Shown: positions 1-5,695 of the stretch, piece after piece | Layout of the letters: the number at the start of each line of letters is the position of its first letter | Position numbering within the stretch: the first letter of the stretch is position 1 | DNA from: Desulfobacteraceae bacterium | GTDB lineage: Bacteria; Desulfobacterota; Desulfobacteria; Desulfobacterales; Desulfatirhabdiaceae | Assembly (NCBI GenBank): GCA_027325475.1 | Contig: DAIEFO010000125.1 | Span: 1 to 6,678, forward strand | DNA length: 6,678 nucleotides | Reading direction: 5' to 3' | Program-made: the position numbers and the translations under genes | The notes under the pieces: generated by a model | What the model was told of the DNA's origin: nothing | Database searches by the model: none | Seen by the model: only the letters and a program-made list of their open reading frames with translations

Positions 1-189
1 TTCTTTCCACCGTTCGTCAATATTATGACAATTGACAGCGAGTCCACCAGCCTGATTTTTCTGTCCTGATTCCCCGCCCCCACAGCTTTTTCCATATAAT
101 AAGCCATCGCATCGGCAGTCAGCATCACTCGGGTAAAGCGCTTCACCCCCCGACATCCCATCATCGGCAGCGCCATCAGGTTAAAAGCA
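1..189. other. Upstream region without a convincing gene
   Basis: No + strand frame stays open here beyond a 22-codon run from the window edge to a TGA at 67-69, and it looks like no flagellar protein. The minus strand is open from an ATG at 176-174 to the window edge (about 58 codons, beginning MALPMMGCRGVKRF). It has no clear ribosome binding site and no family I recognise, so it could be a fragment of a divergent gene or chance. The region more likely holds upstream control DNA for the sigma-54 promoter that follows. Confidence 0.3.
104..178 (+). repeat. Degenerate direct repeat upstream of the sigma-54 promoter
   Basis: Two copies of CCATC-(GC)-ATCGGCAG followed by a CATCA-containing tail lie at 104-127 and 158-178. 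The core ATCGGCAG is identical at 111-118 and 163-170, 52 bp apart. Measured from the predicted start at about 216, the copies centre near -101 and -48. Enhancer-binding activators of sigma-54 flagellar promoters (FlrC/FleR type) often bind paired upstream sites, so these are candidate activator sites. That role is inferred from position and repetition only. Confidence 0.3.
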
Positions 190-205
190 CGGCACGGTTA
201 TTGCT
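190..205 (+). promoter_or_regulatory. Sigma-54 (RpoN) promoter of the flagellar operon
   Basis: The sequence GGCACGGTTATTGCT (191-205) matches the sigma-54 consensus TGGCACG-N4-TTGCW at every position except the leading T (C here). The invariant GG (191-192) and GC (203-204) are separated by exactly 10 nt. Transcription would start near 216, giving an 89-nt leader to the first gene at 305. Rod and ring operons are RpoN-dependent in many polar-flagellated proteobacteria and Desulfobacterota. An activator and RpoN are required but not visible in this window. Confidence 0.8.
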
Positions 206-212
206 TATATCC

Positions 213-225
213 ATCTTTGAAAGAT
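213..225. repeat. 13-bp palindrome at the predicted transcript start
   Basis: ATCTTT-G-AAAGAT is a perfect 6-bp inverted repeat around one base. It covers the +1 position (about 216) predicted from the sigma-54 promoter. Its location would suit a small operator, but it is short enough to occur by chance. Confidence 0.3.
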
Positions 226-269
226 ATCGCTTATTCTAAAACAATAACAGTCTGTTAAACCACAAACGC

Positions 270-286
270 AACGATGTCATATCGTT
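270..286 (+). repeat. Leader hairpin before the first ribosome binding site
   Basis: AACGAT-GTCAT-ATCGTT forms a perfect 6-bp stem with a 5-nt loop. It ends 3 nt before the AAAGGG ribosome binding site (290-295). It lies inside the predicted leader RNA and could influence initiation at 305. The stem is short, so function is uncertain. Confidence 0.3.
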
Positions 287-304
287 TTGAAAGGGAAACC
301 AGCA

Positions 305-733
305 ATGACAATGACAACTCTCACCAATTTTGAAATCTTTCTTGATGCTGTCGGAATTGGATGCTGCGCCGTGACAGTGCTGTACCTGATCATTCTCAGA
401 CGTCGCGACCGCGGCACTGCCATCAAACGTTCTTCGGAAATCTGCGGAACATTCACATCCGGTGCGTCAGATGCCTCTGCGGAAACTCCTTTTAACTCCG
501 TGATGGCGTCCATTAACGGTGCGTTACAGACATCGTCCGGAAGAAGCAGTATGGAAGACCCCTACGATGAAGTCAGGCGTTTACTTGATTTAGGAATGGA
601 AACGCACCAGATTGCAACAAAAATCAAAATCCCTTTGTGTGAAATAGAACTGGTCGCCGGACTGCACCAGATGCAGGCTGGTCATGAAATCGCCATTGAT
701 GGCAATCCCAAACCGCACATAATGGCGGCATGA
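305..733 (+). CDS. Small membrane-anchored flagellar-operon protein with HTH-like C-terminus (DUF2802-like)
   Basis: The protein has 142 residues. Residues about 12-31 form one hydrophobic segment ending in RRRDR, which predicts a single membrane anchor with a cytoplasmic remainder. Residues about 40-85 are Ser/Thr/Ala-rich and probably unstructured. Residues 87-124 (YDEVRRLLDLGMETHQIA, then KIKIPLCEIELVAGLHQM) have the pattern of a small helix-turn-helix: a lax helix, G-[MV]-E-x2-IA, then x-P-x2-E[IV]E. This resembles the C-terminal part of the uncharacterised DUF2802/DUF6115 proteins found in flagellar and chemotaxis operons. The start at 305 is preferred because AAAGGG (290-295) lies 9 nt upstream; a TTG at 287 would sit on that site. 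It is the first gene after the sigma-54 promoter. Family assignment is from memory of the motif, and function is unknown. Confidence 0.75.
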   Translation: MTMTTLTNFEIFLDAVGIGCCAVTVLYLIILRRRDRGTAIKRSSEICGTFTSGASDASAETPFNSVMASINGALQTSSGRSSMEDPYDEVRRLLDLGMETHQIATKIKIPLCEIELVAGLHQMQAGHEIAIDGNPKPHIMAA

Positions 734-759
734 TATTTGCTTTCAATATGGAGATTGTT

Positions 760-816
760 ATGTATCAAACAGTCCTTCCAGTAATGAACGGAGATGAGGC
801 AACCTATGAGCGCTGA
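760..816 (+). CDS. Possible 18-codon leader ORF overlapping the flgF start
   Basis: An ATG at 760 follows GGAG (750-753) at 6 nt and opens MYQTVLPVMNGDEATYER, stopping with TGA at 814-816, past the flgF start at 806. Ribosomes leaving this ORF would end within the flgF initiation region, so translational coupling is possible. It resembles no known protein and may be chance. It is listed because it has its own ribosome binding site and fills the 72-nt gap between the first gene and flgF. Confidence 0.15.
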   Translation: MYQTVLPVMNGDEATYER

Positions 817-1561
817 AATCAGCAGCACACTTGCAGGCGCCCTGACACAGGAAATACGCCTGAACGTTCTGGCCAACAACATTGCGAATGTCAACACTGC
901 AGGATTCAAGGAAGACCGGATATTTCAGCTTCCCCAGACATCCGATTCGGTATGGAACAATACACCGGCTGCAGCACGGCAGAATACTGCTCTGGACAAT
1001 ATTTCCAGCCTGCCGGTGAGTACGTTCACCAATTTCGAGCAGGGACCTTTGAAAGAAACCGGAAACTCTTTGGATATGGCCCTGGAGGGGGATGGATTTT
1101 TTGCCATTCAAACACCTGGAGGCATCCGCTATACCCGGAAAGGAAGTTTTTCTCTAAGTCAGAACGGCGTTCTGGTCACCCAGGAAGGTTACCCGGTTTT
1201 GGGTAAAAACAAAGGTGAGATTCGGATCAATGGTAAGAACGTTTCTGTGGATTCCAGCGGCGGGGTTTATGTGGACAACGCTAATGTGGACTCTCTGGAC
1301 ATTGTCGGTTTTTCGAACAAGAATAATCTGGAGAAAGTCGGAGACTCACTTTACAGTGCTCAGGACCCAAACGATCAGGGTGTTCCGGCGACAACGACCC
1401 AGGTGCATCAGGGATTCGTCGAATCCTCCAATGTGGATTCCATCAAGGCCATGACGGATATGATCGATGTACTCCGGGGCTACGAATCCTATCAGAAAAT
1501 AATTCAATCCATGAACGACACCACATCCAAAACCGTCAATGACGTCGGAAAAATGCCATGA
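806..1561 (+). CDS. flgF: Flagellar basal-body rod protein FlgF
   Basis: FlgF is a proximal-rod subunit, exported through the flagellar type III apparatus without a cleaved signal and assembled in the periplasm. The 251-residue product has the family's N-terminal rod motif NNIANVNTAGFK (24-35), the core motif NSLDMALEGDGFF (87-99), and the C-terminal rod/hook helix starting QGFVESSNVDSIKAM (202-251) and containing MIDVLRGYESYQK. It lacks the FlgG-specific insertion after residue 46 seen in the next gene, which separates FlgF from FlgG. An ATG at 794 is in frame but directly abuts its possible ribosome site. The ATG at 806 has AGG (797-799) at 6 nt and gives the usual short rod-protein N-terminus. 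FlgG follows after 86 nt, as expected for this paralogous pair. Confidence 0.95.
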   Translation: MSAEISSTLAGALTQEIRLNVLANNIANVNTAGFKEDRIFQLPQTSDSVWNNTPAAARQNTALDNISSLPVSTFTNFEQGPLKETGNSLDMALEGDGFFAIQTPGGIRYTRKGSFSLSQNGVLVTQEGYPVLGKNKGEIRINGKNVSVDSSGGVYVDNANVDSLDIVGFSNKNNLEKVGDSLYSAQDPNDQGVPATTTQVHQGFVESSNVDSIKAMTDMIDVLRGYESYQKIIQSMNDTTSKTVNDVGKMP

Positions 1562-1647
1562 CAGAAAAAGTGATAACCGCATAAAAAACCGTCATTCTCA
1601 TCCTATCTCACGCGATTCGGTGAGCGATACACATACAGGAGGCCGTT

Positions 1648-2436
1648 ATGTCAAGGGCTTTATCCATAGCCGCATCTGGGATGCAGGCTCAGTCACTCAA
1701 TATCGATGTCATTTCCAACAACCTGGCCAATGTCAGTACGCCAGGGTTCAAAAAAAGCCGCGCGGATTTTCAGGACCTGCTCTACGAAACCATTCGTCCG
1801 GCAGGCACCACTTCGGCCAACGGCAATCAGATACCCACGGGCATTCAGTTGGGTGAAGGTACAAGACCCGTCGCTACCCAGAAGATTTTTATCCAGGGAA
1901 GCTATCAGCACACTGACAACCAGCTAGATCTGGCGATCGAAGGGGATGGATTTTTCCAGATCATGCAGCCCAGCGGCCAGGTGGCCTACAGTCGTTCCGG
2001 AGCCTTCAAGCTGGACAGCAACGGCAACATTGTGAATTCAGACGGCTATCCTTTAGAGCCGCCCATCACCATTCCCAACAACAGTACCTCTGTAACCATC
2101 GGGACAGACGGTACGGTATCCGTGCTTCAGTCAGGCAATGTACAGCCCAGCCAGATCGGCACCGTCAACCTGGCCAAGTTCATCAACCCGGCAGGGCTCA
2201 GCAGCATAGGACGCAACCTGTATCTGCAGACAGCAGCATCCGGAACCGCCACCACGGGACAGGCAGGACTTAACGGCATGGGTACCATATCTCAGGGAAA
2301 TCTGGAAATGTCCAACGTCAGTGTCGTGGATGAAATGGTCAACATGATCACAGCCCAGCGTGCCTATGAAATCAACAGCAAGGCAATCCAGACTTCGGAT
2401 CAAATGCAGCAGATGGCCGACAATCTGATACGGTAA
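1648..2436 (+). CDS. flgG: Flagellar distal rod protein FlgG
   Basis: FlgG builds the distal rod that crosses the peptidoglycan and outer-membrane rings and carries the hook. The 262-residue product matches the usual FlgG length. It has the N-terminal motif SNNLANVSTPGFK (23-35), then the FlgG-type segment at about 46-84 (including TGIQLGEGTRPV, 64-75), thought to give the rod its stiffness compared with the hook. The core motif LDLAIEGDGFF ends at residue 103, and the C-terminal helix begins QGNLEMSNVSVVDEM (216-262). The start is well supported by AGGAGG (1637-1642), 5 nt upstream. The 86-nt spacer before it contains only a weak 5-bp hairpin (1607-1624) and no clear promoter, so it is probably co-transcribed with flgF. 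Confidence 0.97.
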   Translation: MSRALSIAASGMQAQSLNIDVISNNLANVSTPGFKKSRADFQDLLYETIRPAGTTSANGNQIPTGIQLGEGTRPVATQKIFIQGSYQHTDNQLDLAIEGDGFFQIMQPSGQVAYSRSGAFKLDSNGNIVNSDGYPLEPPITIPNNSTSVTIGTDGTVSVLQSGNVQPSQIGTVNLAKFINPAGLSSIGRNLYLQTAASGTATTGQAGLNGMGTISQGNLEMSNVSVVDEMVNMITAQRAYEINSKAIQTSDQMQQMADNLIR

Positions 2437-2491
2437 CAGGACATGCCATTGATTTAAAGACATGCAACATGCAGGAAAGGACGTAAGAGCG

Positions 2492-3526
2492 ATGCAGACA
2501 GATCAGAACATACCGCGGAAATATGATGACATTATCCTGCCGGGGAAATGGTTCTGGAGAACGTTCTGGACAATACTGGCAATAATACTGTTTTCCGGTG
2601 GGCGGACGAATGCCGCGGACACGAATATGACATCGATAACAATCCATGCCAATTCGGTCATCCGGAGTTCGGATGTCCGTCTGGGTGGTATCGCCGATAT
2701 TTACAGCAGTGACCCGGCATTAAATCAAAAACTTCAGGAACTGATTATCGCCACAGCACCGCAGCCGGGCCAGTCCCGCACCATTGACGATCAGTATATC
2801 CGGTTACGGCTGCAGCAGAGCAATATCAATCTGGCGCAAGTAAAACTCGATATGCCGCCGTCCGTTACTGTTTCAAGAAAATCCATCGATATCGACCGCC
2901 CGATGATAGAACGGATTGTGACGGATTATCTGAATAAAAAGCTCACGTGGGATAAAGACCGGACAAAAATCAAGATAATGAGCGTCAGCGACAACATTGT
3001 GCTTCCAGACAAGCCATATACCTACAAGGTTGTCCAGCCCAGCAATCAAACCGGTCTCATCGGGATGGTACCGCTTTCCATTGTTTTCGATGTCGAGGGT
3101 GAACCCTCCAGAAAAGTGTGGGCGACTGTCAGAATTTCTGTGTCCACGGATGTTGTGGTCGTTCAGAACCCTATCGCCAGAAATCAGATGATTTCCGCAA
3201 ACGATCTGGAAGCAACCCGCATGGACATGGCTGAAATTCCATCCGGTTATATCACCGATATCAAGGATGCCATCGGAAAACGCGCGATGCGTCCCATCAA
3301 CCCCGGAGAAATTCTCAGAACCGATATCATCGAACGGCCACCGATCGTCAAATACAATGATATGGTTTCCATTATAGCGGAATCGGGGACTTTAAAGATT
3401 TCGACACTGGGAAGAGCTGAAGAAAACGGGAAGAGCGGAGATCGCATCAAAGTACTCAATGTGGATTCCAAAAAAGAAATCTATGCCCGTGTCGTGGATG
3501 CCAAAACCGTTCGGGTGGATTTCTAG
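2492..3526 (+). CDS. flgA: Flagellar P-ring assembly chaperone FlgA
   Basis: FlgA is a periplasmic chaperone that assists FlgI in forming the P ring. From the ATG at 2492 the protein has 344 residues. A signal peptide is visible: positive and aromatic residues (K19-R23), a hydrophobic core (about 24-35), and a likely cleavage after TNA at residue 41. The C-terminal part contains the SAF-type domain (about 229-290, ARNQMISANDLEATRMD to GEILRTDIIE). The family's closing block follows: NGKSGDRIKVLNVDSKKEIYA and a short strand ending in VRVDF. An in-frame ATG at 2462 would add ten residues but has a poor ribosome site. The one at 2492 follows AGGAAAGG (2473-2480) at 11 nt, which is slightly long, so the start is uncertain. 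It precedes flgH and flgI, matching its partner role. The stop codon lies inside the inverted repeat that follows. Confidence 0.92.
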   Translation: MQTDQNIPRKYDDIILPGKWFWRTFWTILAIILFSGGRTNAADTNMTSITIHANSVIRSSDVRLGGIADIYSSDPALNQKLQELIIATAPQPGQSRTIDDQYIRLRLQQSNINLAQVKLDMPPSVTVSRKSIDIDRPMIERIVTDYLNKKLTWDKDRTKIKIMSVSDNIVLPDKPYTYKVVQPSNQTGLIGMVPLSIVFDVEGEPSRKVWATVRISVSTDVVVVQNPIARNQMISANDLEATRMDMAEIPSGYITDIKDAIGKRAMRPINPGEILRTDIIERPPIVKYNDMVSIIAESGTLKISTLGRAEENGKSGDRIKVLNVDSKKEIYARVVDAKTVRVDF

Positions 3527-3600
3527 ACTTTCAGAAAATTCATTTCGAAAGGGTATAGCTCCGACCGATAAACGCAGTGAAATTATTTTTCTGAAAGTCT
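3525..3600 (+). repeat. Long inverted repeat between flgA and flgH
   Basis: The arms 3525-3546 and 3579-3600 are complementary at 20 of 22 positions, with a perfect outer block AGACTTTCAGAAAA / TTTTCTGAAAGTCT. A 32-nt loop separates them. The left arm contains the last two bases of the flgA stop codon. No U-tract follows, so it is not a standard intrinsic terminator. It may be an RNA processing or stability element, a partial attenuator, or a remnant of a small inverted-repeat element. Confidence 0.7.
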
Positions 3601-3637
3601 ATCTGACCTCGAGCTTTCCGTCAGGAAGGAAAAACAG

Positions 3638-4363
3638 ATGATGAAGAGAACAACCAATATGCGAATGTTATGGATTCAACGGGGTTGCCTGACCCTGGTG
3701 ATGTCTGCTGCACTGTGGGGGTGCGCGGCGCCAATAAAACAAGCCCAGCAGCCATTGCTGTCTCAACCGGTGTATGCCGCGGTCGAAGCGCCGCCACCGC
3801 CTACCAACGGCTCCTTATGGCAGGAAGCGAGCGGCATGAACGACCTGTTTGCTGCATCCAAAGCCCGTCATGTCGGTGATGTCGTCACGGTAAAAATTGT
3901 GGAATCCTCAAAAGCATCAAATACGGCCTCCACCAATACCGGCCGGGATTCATCCGTTTCCATGGGCCTCACCAATTTTCTGGGGCTGGAAAATTCGAAT
4001 TCCAGTACATCGGGATTCAATCCATTTTCCAAAATTGCCGGTTCGGCAACCAATAAATTTGCAGGCACCGGCGCGACAAGCCGCAGCGGTGATTTGAATG
4101 CCTACATCACCACAAGGGTCGTGGGTGTACTGCCAAACGGGAATCTTTCAATCGCCGGAACCCGGGAAGTCATCGTCAATAATGAAAGACAGGTTATTGT
4201 GCTGACCGGCGTTATCCGTCCCACAGACATATCATCGGATAACACCATTCAATCCACATATATCTCCGAAGCCAGAATCGCCTACAGCGGTTCCGGCACC
4301 ATCGATACCAGTCAGCGTCGGGGATGGCTCGCAAATATTTTAGACAAGATATCTCCGTTTTAA
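3638..4363 (+). CDS. flgH: Flagellar L-ring lipoprotein FlgH
   Basis: FlgH forms the outer-membrane L ring around the distal rod. The 241-residue precursor has a lipoprotein signal: a basic start (KRTTNMR), a hydrophobic stretch, and LWGC with the lipidated cysteine at residue 29. The Trp at -2 is an uncommon lipobox residue. A Pro/Gln-rich linker follows. The FlgH signature GSLW is at 58-61, with ARHVGDVVTVKIVE at 76-89. The C-terminal beta-rich ring domain includes RVVGVLPNGNLSIAGTREV and VLTGVIRPTDIS (160-199) and closes with RRGWLANILDKISPF. The start is supported by AGGAAGGA (3623-3630), 7 nt upstream. It sits 111 nt after flgA and 23 nt before flgI, the usual flgH-flgI pairing. Confidence 0.96.
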   Translation: MMKRTTNMRMLWIQRGCLTLVMSAALWGCAAPIKQAQQPLLSQPVYAAVEAPPPPTNGSLWQEASGMNDLFAASKARHVGDVVTVKIVESSKASNTASTNTGRDSSVSMGLTNFLGLENSNSSTSGFNPFSKIAGSATNKFAGTGATSRSGDLNAYITTRVVGVLPNGNLSIAGTREVIVNNERQVIVLTGVIRPTDISSDNTIQSTYISEARIAYSGSGTIDTSQRRGWLANILDKISPF

Positions 4364-4386
4364 CCCAGAGAATGGGGGAAAGTTTT

Positions 4387-5526
4387 ATGAATCCGATATC
4401 AACCGTTTTTAGAATCGAAACCCGGCGTCGTCTGTCTCTTCTGGCAGCGATATGCGCCATCGTTTCTTTGGGCATGACAACCAGCGTTTTTGCGGCCAGA
4501 ATCAAGGATATCGTTGAAATTCAAGGCGTCCGGCAGAATCAGCTTATCGGCTATGGTCTGGTAGTTGGTCTCAAAGGCACCGGTGACGGCAATCAGTCGC
4601 TGTTCACGCTTCAATCCATTTCCAGCATGCTGGAAAAAATGGGCATGACAGTCAATCCGACGAAATTCCAGGTCAAGAACGTCGCCGCCGTCATGGTGAC
4701 CACCGACATGCCGCCATTTGCCAGACCCGGCTCTCAAATTGATGTATCCGCCAGCTCCATGGGGGATGCGACGAGTCTTGAAGGCGGCACCCTGCTGTTT
4801 ACCCCTCTCAAGGGCGCAGATGGACAGGTATATGCCGTCGCCCAAGGGCCTCTTGTTATTGGAGGATTCTCCGCTTCGGGGGCTGGAGCCAGTGTACAGA
4901 AAAATTTTCCTACGGTTGGCCGGGTTGTTGGGGGGGGGATAATCGAAAAAGAAGTCCCGTCGTCGTTTGGAAAGACAGACCGCCTTGCATTGACGTTGAA
5001 CCATCCGGATTTTACTACCGCCAGCCGCGTGGCGGAATCCATCAACGCGGCGTTTTCCTCTCATATTGCCACGACTTCGGACTCCGGCACCATCGAAGTC
5101 AATGTGCCTCCCCGGTATGCCGATGACAAGGTGGGCTTTGTCGCCAGTATCGAAAGCCTGGGAGTAACGCCGGATATCGTGTCCAAAGTTGTTGTCAATG
5201 AGCGCACGGGAACGGTGGTGATCGGTGAAAACGTGCGGATTTCCACTGTCGCCATTGCACACGGAAATCTAAGTATCCAGATCAAAGAGAATCCCAATGT
5301 CTCTCAACCGATGCCATTTTCGCAGGGACAGACGGTTGTGACGCCGAATACCAGTATGGCCGTCAAGGAGGAAAAAGCACCGATATATCTGATGCAGTCA
5401 GGCACCAGCATCGGAGAAATTGTACGGGCGCTGAATGCACTGGGAGTTACCCCACGTGACCTGATCTCCATTTTCCAGGCGCTTCAGACTGCCGGCGCAC
5501 TTCAGGCACAGCTTGAGGTTATGTAA
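4387..5526 (+). CDS. flgI: Flagellar P-ring protein FlgI
   Basis: FlgI forms the periplasmic P ring around the rod at the peptidoglycan layer. The 379-residue precursor has a Sec signal peptide: basic RRR at 13-15, a hydrophobic core to about residue 30, and VFA at 34-36 followed by the mature start ARIKDIVEIQGVRQNQL. The family hallmarks GYGLVVGLKGTGDG, VMVTTDMPPFARPGSQIDV and the terminal ISIFQALQTAGALQAQLEV are all present, so the gene is full length. Two in-frame upstream ATGs exist (4324, 4372), but 4387 has GGGGGA (4374-4379) at 7 nt and the best signal-peptide start. Codons 182-184 are a run of nine G (see the tract entry). FlgA, encoded upstream, is its assembly chaperone. Confidence 0.97.
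   Translation: MNPISTVFRIETRRRLSLLAAICAIVSLGMTTSVFAARIKDIVEIQGVRQNQLIGYGLVVGLKGTGDGNQSLFTLQSISSMLEKMGMTVNPTKFQVKNVAAVMVTTDMPPFARPGSQIDVSASSMGDATSLEGGTLLFTPLKGADGQVYAVAQGPLVIGGFSASGAGASVQKNFPTVGRVVGGGIIEKEVPSSFGKTDRLALTLNHPDFTTASRVAESINAAFSSHIATTSDSGTIEVNVPPRYADDKVGFVASIESLGVTPDIVSKVVVNERTGTVVIGENVRISTVAIAHGNLSIQIKENPNVSQPMPFSQGQTVVTPNTSMAVKEEKAPIYLMQSGTSIGEIVRALNALGVTPRDLISIFQALQTAGALQAQLEVM
4930..4938 (+). repeat. Nine-G homopolymer inside flgI
   Basis: Three consecutive GGG glycine codons (residues 182-184) form a 9-G run, the longest homopolymer in the window. Loss of one G gives GGG GGG GGA TAA, an immediate stop about halfway through FlgI. Gain of one G leads to a stop about 60 codons later. 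Such tracts can vary by slipped-strand pairing or cause polymerase slippage. The tract is observed; any switching role is inference. Confidence 0.6.
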
Positions 5527-5527
5527 T

Positions 5528-5695
5528 ATGCTGAATGACGGCTTCATAAAAAGCCCGCAGGCTGCGTTGTGCCGCATCCTTCGTCATTGCAGCGTACGAC
5601 AAGTACGCTTCATTCCTCAGGATTTGCACGCCTTGCCTGCGAACATTTTACGAAGCCGTCCGAAAATCGACCTTTTAAGAGACCATCAATTATGA
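5528..5695 (+). CDS. Hypothetical 55-residue ORF running through the palindromic element
   Basis: The ORF begins one base after the flgI stop (TAA-T-ATG) with GAGG (5515-5518) 9 nt upstream inside flgI. It stays open across the whole 124-bp element and ends at TGA 5693-5695, which shares ATGA with the flgJ start at 5692. The protein begins MLNDGFIKSPQAALCRIL and ends LLRDHQL. It is basic and resembles no family I know. It may be only a passive open frame, but its position would carry ribosomes from flgI to flgJ, which itself has only a weak ribosome binding site. Expression as a stable protein is doubtful; translational coupling is the more plausible role. Confidence 0.25.
   Translation: MLNDGFIKSPQAALCRILRHCSVRQVRFIPQDLHALPANILRSRPKIDLLRDHQL
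5537..5660. repeat. 124-bp nested palindromic element (MITE/REP-like) between flgI and flgJ
   Basis: The ends GACGGCTTCATAAAA (5537-5551) and TTTTACGAAGCCGTC (5646-5660) are complementary at 14 of 15 positions. The centre is a perfect hairpin, AGCGTAC-GACAA-GTACGCT (5591-5609). Between them the halves pair in blocks (CGCAGGC, GTGC, ATCCT), so the element folds into one long imperfect hairpin. It encodes no transposase and no clear target-site duplication is visible. The structure fits a small non-autonomous palindromic repeat. From memory, unverified, closely similar GACGGCTTCGTAAAA-ended repeats occur in Desulfobacterota genomes. A third end copy lies at 6016-6043. Confidence 0.8.

Noticed and set aside
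1..176. Minus-strand open frame of about 58 codons running off the left edge
   Set aside because: No ribosome binding site, no recognisable family, and it overlaps candidate promoter-upstream DNA. It could be real only if sequence beyond the window supports it.
1084..1104. Near-identical DNA stretch in flgF and flgG (GGGGATGGATTTTT)
   Set aside because: It encodes the shared EGDGFF motif of these paralogous rod proteins and needs no recombination to explain it.
1607..1624. CTCAC/GTGAG hairpin between flgF and flgG as a terminator
   Set aside because: Only five base pairs and no U-tract; flgF and flgG are expected to be co-transcribed.
3547..3571. Sigma-28-like -10 (ACCGATAA, 3564-3571) in the flgA-flgH loop with GAAAGGGT upstream
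   Set aside because: The -10 is good, but the spacer is only 9 nt and the -35 is poor, so a working FliA promoter is unlikely.
4324..4386. FlgI starting at 4324 within flgH
   Set aside because: It would place 21 residues before the signal peptide; the ATG at 4387 has a good ribosome site and a normal signal peptide.
4399..5262. Long minus-strand open frame (287 codons) opposite flgI
   Set aside because: It lies wholly within well-supported flgI, lacks a recognisable product, and is best explained as a shadow of flgI codon composition.
5569..5691. Extended FlgJ N-terminus from a GTG at 5569
   Set aside because: The extra 41 residues are encoded by the palindromic element and match nothing in FlgJ; the family-like sequence begins after 5692.
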